DNA of 64,000 nucleotides from the IMG/VR virus record IMGVR_UViG_3300042691_028918, positions 1 to 64,000 of that record. One strand, written 5' to 3'. The DNA is from a virus. A program made the position numbers and the translations under genes. The notes beneath the pieces are model-generated. The model was not told where the DNA came from. It made no database searches and saw nothing but the letters and a program-made list of their open reading frames with translations. This document shows, piece after piece, positions 26,963-35,618 of the stretch (the stretch's first letter is position 1; each line of letters begins with the position of its first letter).

Positions 26963-27555
26963 TTGTTTGAATAATTATACCATATAACATCTCCCGGTAC
27001 TTCTCTTTTTTTACCACCCCAAGTATCTATTGTTGGTGTATATGTTGATACTCCGTTATCTTCTACAACAAAAGTTATTGGCAAATTTAAATTAGAAACG
27101 TATTTATGCATTTCATAAAACCCACCCGTTTCAAATGCCATATCACCAATAAAACACCAAACCCTATCATCTTTACCATCTTTTTTATTTGCAATGGCAA
27201 CACCAACTGCAATTGGAATAATTGCACCAACGATGGCACTTGCATAAAATTTATCCGATTTATTAACAATTGTTATACTTCTACCAGCTAATATTTCATC
27301 TTCTAACCATTTTGGAGAAATACCTTTTAACAATGCATGATAGTGGGATCTCCATGTAGAAAAAACCCAATCAGTCGATTTAACTCTTTTAAATATTTCA
27401 ATTAACTGTTCTTCGTTTCCGTTTGATAAATGAACAGGTCCTTGTATTTTTCCACTTTCCCAATGTTCAGCTATTAGATTTTCAAAATCAATTAAATTTT
27501 GTTTTGTTAAATCTATATCTCTTACTATCGGATATTGTTCTAAATTTTTAATCAT
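26923..27555 (-). CDS. Thiamine-diphosphate enzyme, alpha-like (TPP-binding) subunit
   Basis: A 210-residue protein with the diphosphate-binding core of E1-alpha subunits: HYHALLKGIS (71-80, the conserved His-containing entrance), GAIIPIAVGVAIANK (110-124), then GDMAFETGGFYEMH (137-150) and VVEDNGVST, a GDx-N motif for Mg-thiamine diphosphate with N167. Full-length E1-alpha subunits are about 330-360 residues, so this is a truncated form without the C-terminal part. It pairs with the beta-like subunit at 21103. It shares one base with the RmlC-like gene's stop. Similar split forms occur in some marine T4-like phages; the substrate remains unknown. Confidence 0.75.
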   Translation of the reverse strand: MIKNLEQYPIVRDIDLTKQNLIDFENLIAEHWESGKIQGPVHLSNGNEEQLIEIFKRVKSTDWVFSTWRSHYHALLKGISPKWLEDEILAGRSITIVNKSDKFYASAIVGAIIPIAVGVAIANKKDGKDDRVWCFIGDMAFETGGFYEMHKYVSNLNLPITFVVEDNGVSTYTPTIDTWGGKKREVPGDVIWYNYSNKWPHYGTGKWVVF

Positions 27556-28100
27556 TATCTATCTCTTTTTTGTAATATTGGTTTATTCGTCGGCCATTCT
27601 ATTTGAAATTCTGGATCGTTCCATTTCACTACCTTTTGACCATCTACATCTATATATGTTCCATTATAAAATAAATTATAATGAAATACACAATCCGTTA
27701 GTGCATAGTGTCCATTTGCAAATCCCGGAGGAACTATTACCTGGTTTCTCAATCTTTCCGATATTATGAAAGATTCCCATTCACCATATGTAGGCGAATC
27801 TAATCTCATATCTAGAACTACTAAATATATATCACCAACTACTGCCTGTACTAGTTTCCACGTTTTATAATCGTAATGTAATCCTCTCAATACTCCTTTA
27901 TATGAACGAGAAAATCTACCATGAATTGATAATTCTTCTTTACTGTGGTGAACTTGATTCATTACGGGATGTTCTTCGGATTGAAAAGTTGTCCATATTT
28001 CACCTCTATATTCTCTAAATACAGATGGTTGATATATTGAAACTTCATATCCAAACTTTTTTGATGGAGTTATTTGAAACTCATTCCATTTATTACTCAT
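27555..28100 (-). CDS. rmlC: dTDP-4-dehydrorhamnose 3,5-epimerase-like protein
   Basis: A 181-residue cupin, the standard size for RmlC. YKGVLRGLHYDYKTWKLVQAV carries the catalytic His of the RGLH motif and the Lys of the KLV strand. GDIYLVVLDMRLDSPTYG is the next hallmark, and IVPPGFANGHYALTDCVFHYN has the PPGFAHG-like loop with Asn in place of the usual His. The enzyme epimerises C3 and C5 of a 4-keto-6-deoxy nucleotide sugar. No RmlA or RmlB gene is visible in the window, so the substrate would come from the host. It overlaps the next gene by 4 bases. Confidence 0.85.
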   Translation of the reverse strand: MSNKWNEFQITPSKKFGYEVSIYQPSVFREYRGEIWTTFQSEEHPVMNQVHHSKEELSIHGRFSRSYKGVLRGLHYDYKTWKLVQAVVGDIYLVVLDMRLDSPTYGEWESFIISERLRNQVIVPPGFANGHYALTDCVFHYNLFYNGTYIDVDGQKVVKWNDPEFQIEWPTNKPILQKRDR

Positions 28101-28708
28101 ATAAAAGATTTTTCTTTTTTTGAATTAAAAAAATTAGAATTTTTACATATTTCTTCACATATTAAATTTGCAAAGTGATTATATTTTTCTAAATTTATAT
28201 GTGGAATATTATATGGATTCCAATTTATACCTTCCGATATAAAATTCCATTCCGCCAACATTCTATTCCCATTATCGGATATTTTATGCTTTATTGTTTT
28301 TAAATAATTAGCAGCTGCCCACCAAAAATTTCCACCATAAATATATTCACTCCAAAATGGTATACCCATAAGACATCCTGATGTATTAAATCCGTTTTTT
28401 AGAATTTTTAAATGAAATTTATAATTATCAATAACTTCCGTTTCCATCACTTCTCTCCATTCGGTTTTTCCTATTCTAGTATCAGATGCACCTTTTGTGT
28501 GAATATATAATATTGTATCATTATCATCAAAACTTTTTACTTTACTTTGTAATAATTTAAGAGTTGTTAATTCATTTTGGCTTTGTAAAACTTGAGATTT
28601 TATGTAAATAAATTCATCATTTATTTTATTATAAATTCTATTTTTTTGCTCCTTTGCAATTTTTATTCCAGCTGAAGAAGGCCATATGTGATGAAATATA
28701 TAAATCAT
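28097..28708 (-). CDS. Putative glycosyltransferase-like protein
   Basis: I use the ATG at 28706-28708, four bases after the SDR stop; this gives 203 residues beginning MIYIFHHIWPSSAG. A longer reading to 28777 would overlap the SDR by 65 bases and adds a low-complexity start. Features: NDTILYIHTKGASDTRIG (the IHTKG motif is typical of rhamnan/O-antigen synthesis proteins of the RgpF-like group), EWREVMETEVIDNY, GCLMGIPFWSEYIYGGNFWWA and RMLAEWNFISEG. The FWWAxxxYLK pattern occurs in uncharacterised GT-A-like proteins with the same IHTKG motif. The function is a contextual guess: transfer of a sugar. Confidence 0.55.
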   Translation of the reverse strand: MIYIFHHIWPSSAGIKIAKEQKNRIYNKINDEFIYIKSQVLQSQNELTTLKLLQSKVKSFDDNDTILYIHTKGASDTRIGKTEWREVMETEVIDNYKFHLKILKNGFNTSGCLMGIPFWSEYIYGGNFWWAAANYLKTIKHKISDNGNRMLAEWNFISEGINWNPYNIPHINLEKYNHFANLICEEICKNSNFFNSKKEKSFI

Positions 28709-28712
28709 TATT

Positions 28713-29684
28713 TTAAAAATTTTGCGCATAACCCAGAGGAAATCCATTTCTAAATTCTGCTCCCATTTTTGGAACAATCATTTGATATCCTTGGATTAAT
28801 TGTTTAATACCTTTATCTAAATCCCACATAGGCATCCACCCAGTTGCTTCTATTTTCTCATTAGAAACAATATAGTTGCGTTTATCCGGGTCTTCATAAT
28901 AATCGTTATAAGATATTGCGAAATCTTTCACATGTGTTTGTATCTTCTCTAATAACTCCTGCTTTGAAAGATTTGCGGAACTCAACCCCACATTAAACAC
29001 TTCGCACTTATATTTTTGATAATTTTCTAACATAAAAAGAAATGCAGATGCCACATCTTCGACGTGAATAAAATTTCTTTTAAAATTCTTTTCAAAAACA
29101 ACAATGTATTTATCGGTGATTGCTTTATAAGTAAAATCATTAACCAATAAATCCGTTCTCATTCTTGGTGAAACGCCGAACACGGTTGCTAAACGGAATA
29201 TGATTGCATCGGTTGTTGTTCTCAAAAAGTTTTCAGCATCGCATTTTGTTTGCCCATAAACGGATATCGGTGTTAGTGGTGATTCTTCGGTACATTCAGT
29301 TTGCCCTTCTGCAATTCCATACCCGCTATTTGTATTTGGGTATAATATTTTTTTATTTTTACCGTTTGTAAACTTAACTATATTTACGATTTGGTCAAAG
29401 TTTATTTCCTTTGCTAATTTTGGATCAGATGCACATGCTGGAAATCCAACAATTGCTGCAAGTGGAATTATTACATCACACTCATTACATAATTTTTCTA
29501 ATAAATGCGAATCACGCACATCACCATAAATAAAAGTAAAATTAGGATTTGATGTGTATTGTAAAAGGGATGTTTGATTAAATAAAAGTTTATCTAGTAC
29601 TACGACTTCATAACCTTCATTTAACATTTTACCAACAATAACAGAACCCAAATATCCGGCCCCACCTGTAATTAAAATTTTCAT
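28713..29684 (-). CDS. NAD-dependent epimerase/dehydratase SDR
   Basis: A 323-residue extended SDR and the first gene of the minus-strand operon. GGAGYLG (7-13) binds NAD(P). YPNTNSGYG, then Y143-G-Q-T-K147 is a standard YxxxK, unlike the two SDRs further down. RLATVFGVSPRMRTDLLVNDF and NFIHVEDV are motifs of nucleotide-sugar epimerases and 4-ketoreductases. The TDE motif of 4,6-dehydratases is not present. The likely substrate is a nucleotide-linked sugar. The gene starts 74 bases from the divergent plus-strand gene. Confidence 0.8.
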   Translation of the reverse strand: MKILITGGAGYLGSVIVGKMLNEGYEVVVLDKLLFNQTSLLQYTSNPNFTFIYGDVRDSHLLEKLCNECDVIIPLAAIVGFPACASDPKLAKEINFDQIVNIVKFTNGKNKKILYPNTNSGYGIAEGQTECTEESPLTPISVYGQTKCDAENFLRTTTDAIIFRLATVFGVSPRMRTDLLVNDFTYKAITDKYIVVFEKNFKRNFIHVEDVASAFLFMLENYQKYKCEVFNVGLSSANLSKQELLEKIQTHVKDFAISYNDYYEDPDKRNYIVSNEKIEATGWMPMWDLDKGIKQLIQGYQMIVPKMGAEFRNGFPLGYAQNF

Positions 29685-29758
29685 AACCTATTAAAATACT
29701 TTTTGTACTATAATATAATTATATATATTAGTTATTAAGTAAATAAATGTAAAAAAGT
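29685..29758. promoter_or_regulatory. Divergent promoter region
   Basis: This 74-bp, nearly pure A/T gap lies between the first gene of the minus-strand sugar operon and the plus-strand SGNH gene. On the plus strand it contains TATAATATAATTATATATATTAG (in two parts: TATAATATAATT, then ATATATATTA at 29721-29730). The ATATATATTA part recurs upstream of 34944 and 45368. On the minus strand similar TATA-like boxes are present. No Shine-Dalgarno sequence precedes 29759. It must hold promoters in both directions; the exact start sites cannot be read. Confidence 0.45.
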
Positions 29759-30499
29759 ATGAACAAAAAAAAGGTTTTGGTAGCTAGTGGATGTAGTTTT
29801 ACAGCATACCCCGATTGCTGGCCATCCCAAATAAAAGAAAAATATAATTTAGAATTGGTAAATGGTGGAGCCGGGTCACAAGGAAATGCATTGATTGCTA
29901 GAAAAGTAATTGCATATGTGCAAGATTTAATAAATATAAAAGGATATCATCCGGATGAAATTATAGTAGGTGTAATGTGGTCTGGAATAGATAGAGCAGA
30001 TAGATATGTTGATGGTGGTGATATGTTTATAGGTCCACCATTTACCCCCGAAAGTCCAACCGCAATAATCGATAATAGGAGAAATTGGAGAATTATGAAT
30101 GTACATTGGCAAACATCGGAAGATTGTAAACAATGGTATAGGATATTTAATCATGGCGTATCATCAATGGTATATACATTAGAACACATATTAAGAGTAC
30201 AGATGTATTTGGATAAATTGGGTATAAAATATTTTATGACAACGTATATGGATATGTGGATACATGATTTTATTAGACATGCTGAAGTGGCCTATTTGTG
30301 GGATATGGTGGATTGGAAAAAGTTTTTACCTGTAAAAGGGTGTTATGAGTGGGTAGATGAAAATTATCCAATTGATGGATTTAAACCTGCGGAACCAAAT
30401 GGTTGGAGAGATCAACATCCAACTCCGTTTGGACAAGAAAGATTTGCACATGAAGTTATAGTACCATTTATTGAAGAAAATAAATTAATAAACAACTAA
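29759..30499 (+). CDS. SGNH hydrolase-like protein
   Basis: A 246-residue protein. KVLVASGCSFTAYPDCWPSQI is block I with GxS (Ser after Cys); VNGGAGSQGNALIARKV supplies the Gly/Asn block; VGVMWSGIDRADRY is a block III-like segment; and DQHPTPFGQERFAHEVI near the C-terminus gives the D-x-H pair (Asp and His of the triad, DQHPTPFGQ). It resembles the SGNH gene at 22477 in its start (GCSFT). It may deacylate or acylate a carbohydrate. It is transcribed away from the sugar operon and could be either its last functional member or part of the late region. Confidence 0.6.
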   Translation: MNKKKVLVASGCSFTAYPDCWPSQIKEKYNLELVNGGAGSQGNALIARKVIAYVQDLINIKGYHPDEIIVGVMWSGIDRADRYVDGGDMFIGPPFTPESPTAIIDNRRNWRIMNVHWQTSEDCKQWYRIFNHGVSSMVYTLEHILRVQMYLDKLGIKYFMTTYMDMWIHDFIRHAEVAYLWDMVDWKKFLPVKGCYEWVDENYPIDGFKPAEPNGWRDQHPTPFGQERFAHEVIVPFIEENKLINN

Positions 30500-30500
30500 T

Positions 30501-30626
30501 ATGAAGAAAATTTTTATAGTTTCTTTTTTTATAAATTTATACAAAAAGTATAAATTAAAACAAGAGTTTAAAAAAAAGTTAAAAGAATTAAAAAAAAGAG
30601 ACCCATTCGTTTATAAAAATTTCTAA
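30501..30626 (+). CDS. 41-residue basic microprotein
   Basis: The ATG follows the SGNH stop after one base (CTAATATG), and the frame runs 41 codons to TAA at 30624-30626. The first dozen residues are hydrophobic (MKKIFIVSFFIN), followed by a strongly basic helix (LYKKYKLKQEFKKKLKELKKRDPFVYKNF). A tail of the type LKKRDPFxY occurs in small proteins of many T4-like marine phages. Possible roles are membrane association or nucleic-acid binding. Its tight spacing and conserved-looking tail support it as a real gene. Confidence 0.5.
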   Translation: MKKIFIVSFFINLYKKYKLKQEFKKKLKELKKRDPFVYKNF

Positions 30627-30635
30627 AATTTTAGG

Positions 30636-30645
30636 ATATTTATAT
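30636..30645 (+). promoter_or_regulatory. TATATTTATA-like box upstream of the 1416-residue gene
   Basis: ATATTTATAT lies three bases before the ATG at 30648. It is one of nine plus-strand copies found just ahead of late genes (361, 30636, 37871, 40819, 48298, 49291, 53442, 56511, 62939). It is so near the start codon that a leaderless or very short-leader mRNA would result if it is a promoter box. Alternatively it is only an A/T-rich start-codon context. Confidence 0.3.
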
Positions 30646-30647
30646 GT

Positions 30648-33600
30648 ATGAATTTAATAAACGAAATAGATAAACCAGAAGTAAAGAAAACTGTTGTAGT
30701 ATTTTCAGGCAGATTTCAACCATTTCACAGAGGACATTACGCAACCTACTCCCATTTAGTTTCTAAATTTGGAGAAGGAAATGTCTATATAGGAACATCA
30801 AACGACCAGTCTGGTCCCAAATCTCCATTTTCATTTAAAGAAAAGAAGGAAATAGCAACAAAAATGTTTGGTATTCCTTCTAATAAATTTATACAAGTTC
30901 GTAATCCATACCAGCCTGTAGAAATACTTAAAAAATTTGATGGAGAAACCACACAATACATTGCTGCGGTTGGAGAAAAAGATGCAACTAGATTGCAAGG
31001 TAAATATTTTAAACCATATAAAGGAAAAGCCGGATATGGATACGATGAAATCGGTTATGTTTACCCAGTTCCTGCGGAACAAAATCCAATAAGTGGTACG
31101 GATGTTCGTAATAATTTGGGAGGTGGTGATTCTGAAAAAGCAAAAAAGTTTTTCCTAAAAGCATACCCTAAATTTGATAAAGAAATTTTTAAAATGATAA
31201 CAAGCAAACTTAATGAGAATTTTATAAAGGGGTATCCATCGAAAGAAGATGTAACAAAAATACAAAAGAAAAATGATGATATACGTGCTGCAGCAACGAC
31301 AGATGATTCCTATGTATATGACCCTATAAATGAATTAATAGGTAGAATCGCAGCAGAAGAAATATTTAATGAATTTATAGAAAATTATTTAGGAGAAGCA
31401 CCAAATACCGCATTGGATAGAGATATTACATATACAAATGCAAAAGGTAAACAAAAGAAAATAAAAGCAAGAGATGCTTTGAGATTACCGAAAGATCATC
31501 CAGCACATATTCAGGCAGCAAAATTAGCAGCAACGGATAAAACGGCAGCTATGGCAAAAGGACCATCAGATGCACCTGCAAACGAACCAAATAAAAAACC
31601 GGATGTAACTATTCCTGGTCAAAAACCCGGAACAGTTGTTAAAAAAAGTGATGGTAAGCCTGATTTGGCAATACCATCCAATTCAAAACAAAAAACATCA
31701 AAAGAACCATCTGCAGCACCTCCACTTCCTGAACCACAAAAATTAAGTGGTGCAGAATTAAAATCAACTGCAGAAACCGGCCCAAAAGACGAAAAAGCTG
31801 AAAAAGTAAAACAGGCATTAGATAATGCAAGAAAAGGTTTATCCGATGAAGATAATCAAACTATTGATAAAGTAAATAATCCAGATTCGCCTGAAAGAAA
31901 AGGCATGATGAATAGTGTTAAAAGTGGTTTAAAAAAGTTTGGTAAAGGTATTCTAAATTGGGGAAAACATCAGGCAGAGATGGTTGGTGGAAGCATATCG
32001 GCCGTCAAAGATTTGGCAACAACTGGTAAATTAGGGGCAGTTAAAGATAAAGAAGGAAAAAATAGACATTGGAGTGAATTTGCACAAGTTGGAAGAGGAG
32101 GCGGCCCGGATTATGAAGAAGTTGAAGTTGATGTAACAGACAATCATGGACATCCAACCGGAAAAAAGAAAACCGAAAAAAGACCAAAGATATCGGAATA
32201 TGCTTCCGATGAAGAAAAAGAATTGTTTAATCAATCTTGGGAAAAAAGCAAAAAGCAAAAGAAAGATTGTAAAAACTTTGCAATAAATGCCGGATTATTA
32301 TTAGGTTCTCTGGCAGTAGGTGCTGCGGGAGTAGGAGCTGTAAAAGCAGCCATGGCCGGTGCATCGACAGCTAGTGCAATTGGATCAGCTGCAGCAAGTG
32401 GTGTATCGGGTGCTTTTACACATGGAGCAGTTGGGTTTGGTGCTCACCTTGCTAAAGATATAGGAAAACATGCAGCATTGGAAGCAATGGGAATGGGTGG
32501 TGTATCCGCAGCAAGTACTGGAGCAGCTTTGTCAACTGCCACATTGGGTATTTTAGAAAATATTGATGATAACGGTGAAAATAATAAATTTCTTATTAAT
32601 GTAATTAAGAAGGCCGTAGAAAAAATGGAAAAATATAAACTTTCCGATGAACAACTTCTTAAATCAATTGAAAATTATAAAAAAAATAAACCAAAACAAG
32701 ATGCTGCCGATTTATTAAAAGAAAACCTAACAGAAACAAAACAAAAATCAATTGGACATTTTGTAGAGTGGGCAACGCAAAGATTAAAATTAAAAGAAGC
32801 ACCAAAAGTAAATCTAGTAGGTGGTGGAGAGTTTGCAGAAATAAAAACATCACTTGGAGGATTTGACCCTGAAACGAAGGAAATATATGTTGCAACCGAA
32901 GGTAGATTAACTGCGGATATATTGAGAACTCTTGCACATGAGATGGTTCACAGGAAGCAAGATGAGATGGGATTGGTCAGAAACTCAATGCAGGATGGTG
33001 CAGATGGTTCACCGATAGAAAACCAAGCACATGCAGTAGCAGGAATCCTAATGAGAGAATATGGTAGAATAAATAAACAAATTTTCAAAGAAGATATTAA
33101 TATAGATGTTGATAAAGGTGATACCGTATTGATGGGTAAATTTAAAAACAAAAAAGTTGATGTAAAAGATATTGGAAAAGATACTCATGGTATGCCGACT
33201 ATAAATGGAAAACAAGCAACAACATTTAGAACGATTGGAGAAATGGGTGTTAAAGACATCCATTTCAAAAATATTATAAAATTATACAGAGACTCAAAAT
33301 TTAGAAAAAGAATAAACGCATATTTGTTTGGAAGAGTAAATATGCCACCAAACCCTTCCGCAGTTGTAAAAGCATTACGTGGAATGGATTACGATGAAAT
33401 TACGCAAATGGAAAAGGATTTAAATATCCAATCAAATATAGCTGAAGTAAGTACGGTAACGGTATCTAACACAGCCGATATACCAGATGGTTCTTTTATT
33501 GCAAAGGGAAAAAAGAGAAAACTTAATTCCGATAAAGGTGAAGATTGGTATGTTAATGGTGGATATACTCAAACTGATTTTCCAAAAGCGGATCCAATAT

Positions 33601-34898
33601 TTGGTGATGAAGATGCAGATGAAAGAATTGTAAAATATACAATAGATAATTTACCAAGAGTTGCATTTACTCCTACAAAATTTATTAAAGAAGAATTACT
33701 ATTGGAGGGTGGTGCGTATGGACATATGTCACATCCGTTTGATGATATGGATTTAACATTTGGAGACCTTAAAAACATAATTACAGGAGCACTTAATGGT
33801 GATTTAGGAGTAGTTAGAGAAAAAACCGATGGACAGGCATTGGCAATTAGTTGGAAAAATGGTAGATTAATTGCAGCTAGAAACAAAGGACATTTGGCAA
33901 ATGCAGGAGCAAACGCAATGGGAATTGAAGGTGTTGCATCTAAATTTTCCGGCAGAGGTGGATTAACAGATGCATATAACTTTGCAATGAGAGATTTAAC
34001 CGCAGCAATTTCATCTTTATCACAAAAGCAAAGGGATAAGATATTCAATGAAGGTAAGTGTTTTATGAACATAGAAGTAATATGGCCAGAATCCGTAAAT
34101 GTCATACCATATGGGCAGGCTCTATTAGTTTTTCATAATACAACTTGTTATGATGAAAGTGGAAATGCCGTAGGCGCTGACCAAAGTGCAGCAAGAGTAT
34201 TGGCCGGGATGATTAAACAAGTAAACGCAGATATCCAATCAAAATATACAATACAGGGACCACCAATAACATCAATCCCAAAAAATGAAAATCTTTCTGC
34301 AAAGCAAGGAAAATATTTATCAAAATTAAATAGATTACAATCGCAATTTGGATTAGGAGATGGTGATACGGTTGCACTATATCATCAAAGCTGGTGGGAA
34401 AACTTCATAGATACTAAAGCGCCTGTTAAGGTTGATAAAATTACAAAAGAAGCATTGGTGAGAAGATGGGCATTTGGTGATAAATCTTTTAGATTAAATA
34501 CAATATCAAATCCTGATTTACAAAGTTGGGCAATGGATAACGATAAAGTAAATGTTGTAAAACAACAAAAAGATAACATTAAACCATTTGAAGAAATATT
34601 TTTGGGAGTAGGTGCGGATGTATTAGATTTTGTTAGCTCTGTTTTGACCGTTCATCCTGATAAGGCTATTAGGTCTATGAAAGATAAGTTAAAACAAGTT
34701 GCATCACAAATAAAAACATCTGGTGATGCAACAAAAATACAAAAATTTAAAACAGAATTAGCAAGGTTAAACTCTTTAGGTGGTATCAATAGAATTGTTG
34801 CAGCTGAGGGACTTGTATTTTTTTATAATGGTAAAACGTACAAATTAACCGGAACATTTGCACCATTGAATCAGCTGCTTGGTATTTTTTACGAATAA
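30648..34898 (+). CDS. Multidomain enzyme: HxGH nucleotidyltransferase, HExxH peptidase-like, KxDG ligase-like
   Basis: A 1416-residue protein. Residues 1-190: cytidylyltransferase/NMNAT-like domain with GRFQPFHRGH (FHRGH) and ISGTDVR. Residues 250-450: charged, Pro/Lys-rich linker. About 545-640: Gly/Ala-rich hydrophobic stretch (LLLGSLAVGAAGVGAVKAAMAG). About 700-840: gluzincin-like domain with AHEMVHRKQDE (His764, His768) and a following Glu in GSPIENQAHAVAGILMREYG. About 1025-1416: a domain with KTDG (Lys1059), RLIAARNKG, CFMNIEVIWPES, EGLVF (Glu1387) and YKLTG (Lys1399), in the order of ATP-dependent ligase/capping nucleotidyltransferase motifs I, Ia, III, IV and V; it resembles the DUF6267 type. 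LxE/IxE sequences at E6, E250, E696 and E1020 sit at domain edges and match gp21 cleavage sites. It lies just before the head genes; a packaged, protease-matured enzyme set is likely but unproven. Confidence 0.75.
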   Translation: MNLINEIDKPEVKKTVVVFSGRFQPFHRGHYATYSHLVSKFGEGNVYIGTSNDQSGPKSPFSFKEKKEIATKMFGIPSNKFIQVRNPYQPVEILKKFDGETTQYIAAVGEKDATRLQGKYFKPYKGKAGYGYDEIGYVYPVPAEQNPISGTDVRNNLGGGDSEKAKKFFLKAYPKFDKEIFKMITSKLNENFIKGYPSKEDVTKIQKKNDDIRAAATTDDSYVYDPINELIGRIAAEEIFNEFIENYLGEAPNTALDRDITYTNAKGKQKKIKARDALRLPKDHPAHIQAAKLAATDKTAAMAKGPSDAPANEPNKKPDVTIPGQKPGTVVKKSDGKPDLAIPSNSKQKTSKEPSAAPPLPEPQKLSGAELKSTAETGPKDEKAEKVKQALDNARKGLSDEDNQTIDKVNNPDSPERKGMMNSVKSGLKKFGKGILNWGKHQAEMVGGSISAVKDLATTGKLGAVKDKEGKNRHWSEFAQVGRGGGPDYEEVEVDVTDNHGHPTGKKKTEKRPKISEYASDEEKELFNQSWEKSKKQKKDCKNFAINAGLLLGSLAVGAAGVGAVKAAMAGASTASAIGSAAASGVSGAFTHGAVGFGAHLAKDIGKHAALEAMGMGGVSAASTGAALSTATLGILENIDDNGENNKFLINVIKKAVEKMEKYKLSDEQLLKSIENYKKNKPKQDAADLLKENLTETKQKSIGHFVEWATQRLKLKEAPKVNLVGGGEFAEIKTSLGGFDPETKEIYVATEGRLTADILRTLAHEMVHRKQDEMGLVRNSMQDGADGSPIENQAHAVAGILMREYGRINKQIFKEDINIDVDKGDTVLMGKFKNKKVDVKDIGKDTHGMPTINGKQATTFRTIGEMGVKDIHFKNIIKLYRDSKFRKRINAYLFGRVNMPPNPSAVVKALRGMDYDEITQMEKDLNIQSNIAEVSTVTVSNTADIPDGSFIAKGKKRKLNSDKGEDWYVNGGYTQTDFPKADPIFGDEDADERIVKYTIDNLPRVAFTPTKFIKEELLLEGGAYGHMSHPFDDMDLTFGDLKNIITGALNGDLGVVREKTDGQALAISWKNGRLIAARNKGHLANAGANAMGIEGVASKFSGRGGLTDAYNFAMRDLTAAISSLSQKQRDKIFNEGKCFMNIEVIWPESVNVIPYGQALLVFHNTTCYDESGNAVGADQSAARVLAGMIKQVNADIQSKYTIQGPPITSIPKNENLSAKQGKYLSKLNRLQSQFGLGDGDTVALYHQSWWENFIDTKAPVKVDKITKEALVRRWAFGDKSFRLNTISNPDLQSWAMDNDKVNVVKQQKDNIKPFEEIFLGVGADVLDFVSSVLTVHPDKAIRSMKDKLKQVASQIKTSGDATKIQKFKTELARLNSLGGINRIVAAEGLVFFYNGKTYKLTGTFAPLNQLLGIFYE

Positions 34899-34943
34899 TT
34901 TTGATATATATTAAGAAACAATTAGTTACATAAATAAATTAGT

Positions 34944-35615
34944 ATGGCAAAAAGAAAAAGCTTTGATGAAAAATCAAAAGGGATGCATAAATCCCGTAAA
35001 CTTATCATAGATACCGTATTTGGTAGAGAAGATAATACGCAGAGAGTTTTTGGTTATGAAAAATCAGAAGATACAACAAAAAGAGAAGTTGGTGATAGGT
35101 GGGTAGATGGTGATGGTAAGGAGTGGGAACAAAAAGATGGATTTAAAGTATCCGTTAGTCAAATGGATGATGTCAGACAGTTTTTACAAAAATTAAGTAC
35201 ATGTCATTCCGAAAATTGTGAGACCAAACAATATAGTAGAGCCGATAAAAAATTGATAGTAAAAACGGGATATTGTATAGTTTGTTTAGCAAAACTAGAA
35301 GCAAAATTAAAAGCAGATGGAACTTATCCATTTTATGAAGATTATAAAATAACTTTGAATAAATTAGGATTTATAAGAGATTTCAAACAAAAATGCGAAG
35401 ATAGTTTGAATTCTTTAAAAAAGGATTTCCAAATGGTAACAGAAGATGGTAGGATAGAAAACTGGACTTGGGAAGTAGATATTGATCAGGTTAAAAAAGA
35501 TTTACAATCAGATATAGATAACTCTTATGAATCTATAGAATTACTATTGGAAAGAAGAAAAGTATTAGAAGAAAAATTATTAGAATTGAATCATCCAGAA
35601 CTGATTAAAAAATAA
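34944..35615 (+). CDS. Hypothetical zinc-binding-like protein upstream of terminase
   Basis: A 223-residue protein. It starts with a Lys/Arg-rich segment (MAKRKSFDEKSKGMHKSRKL), then DRWVDGDGKEWEQKDGF, a Cys set CHSENCETKQYSR and TGYCIVCLAK (two CxxxxC/CxxC pairs that could hold Zn), and ends in a long charged helix (ESIELLLERRKVLEEKLLELN). It lies two genes ahead of the large terminase. A small-terminase function is possible because of the position and coiled coil, but the T4 gp16 pattern is not evident. The upstream gap holds ATATATATTA at 34904-34913. Confidence 0.5.
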   Translation: MAKRKSFDEKSKGMHKSRKLIIDTVFGREDNTQRVFGYEKSEDTTKREVGDRWVDGDGKEWEQKDGFKVSVSQMDDVRQFLQKLSTCHSENCETKQYSRADKKLIVKTGYCIVCLAKLEAKLKADGTYPFYEDYKITLNKLGFIRDFKQKCEDSLNSLKKDFQMVTEDGRIENWTWEVDIDQVKKDLQSDIDNSYESIELLLERRKVLEEKLLELNHPELIKK

Positions 35616-35618
35616 ATT

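Noticed and set aside
28709-28777. Longer N-terminus for the putative glycosyltransferase at 28097
   Set aside because: It would overlap the SDR gene by 65 bases; the ATG at 28708 directly follows the SDR stop and begins a sensible first strand (MIYIFHH).
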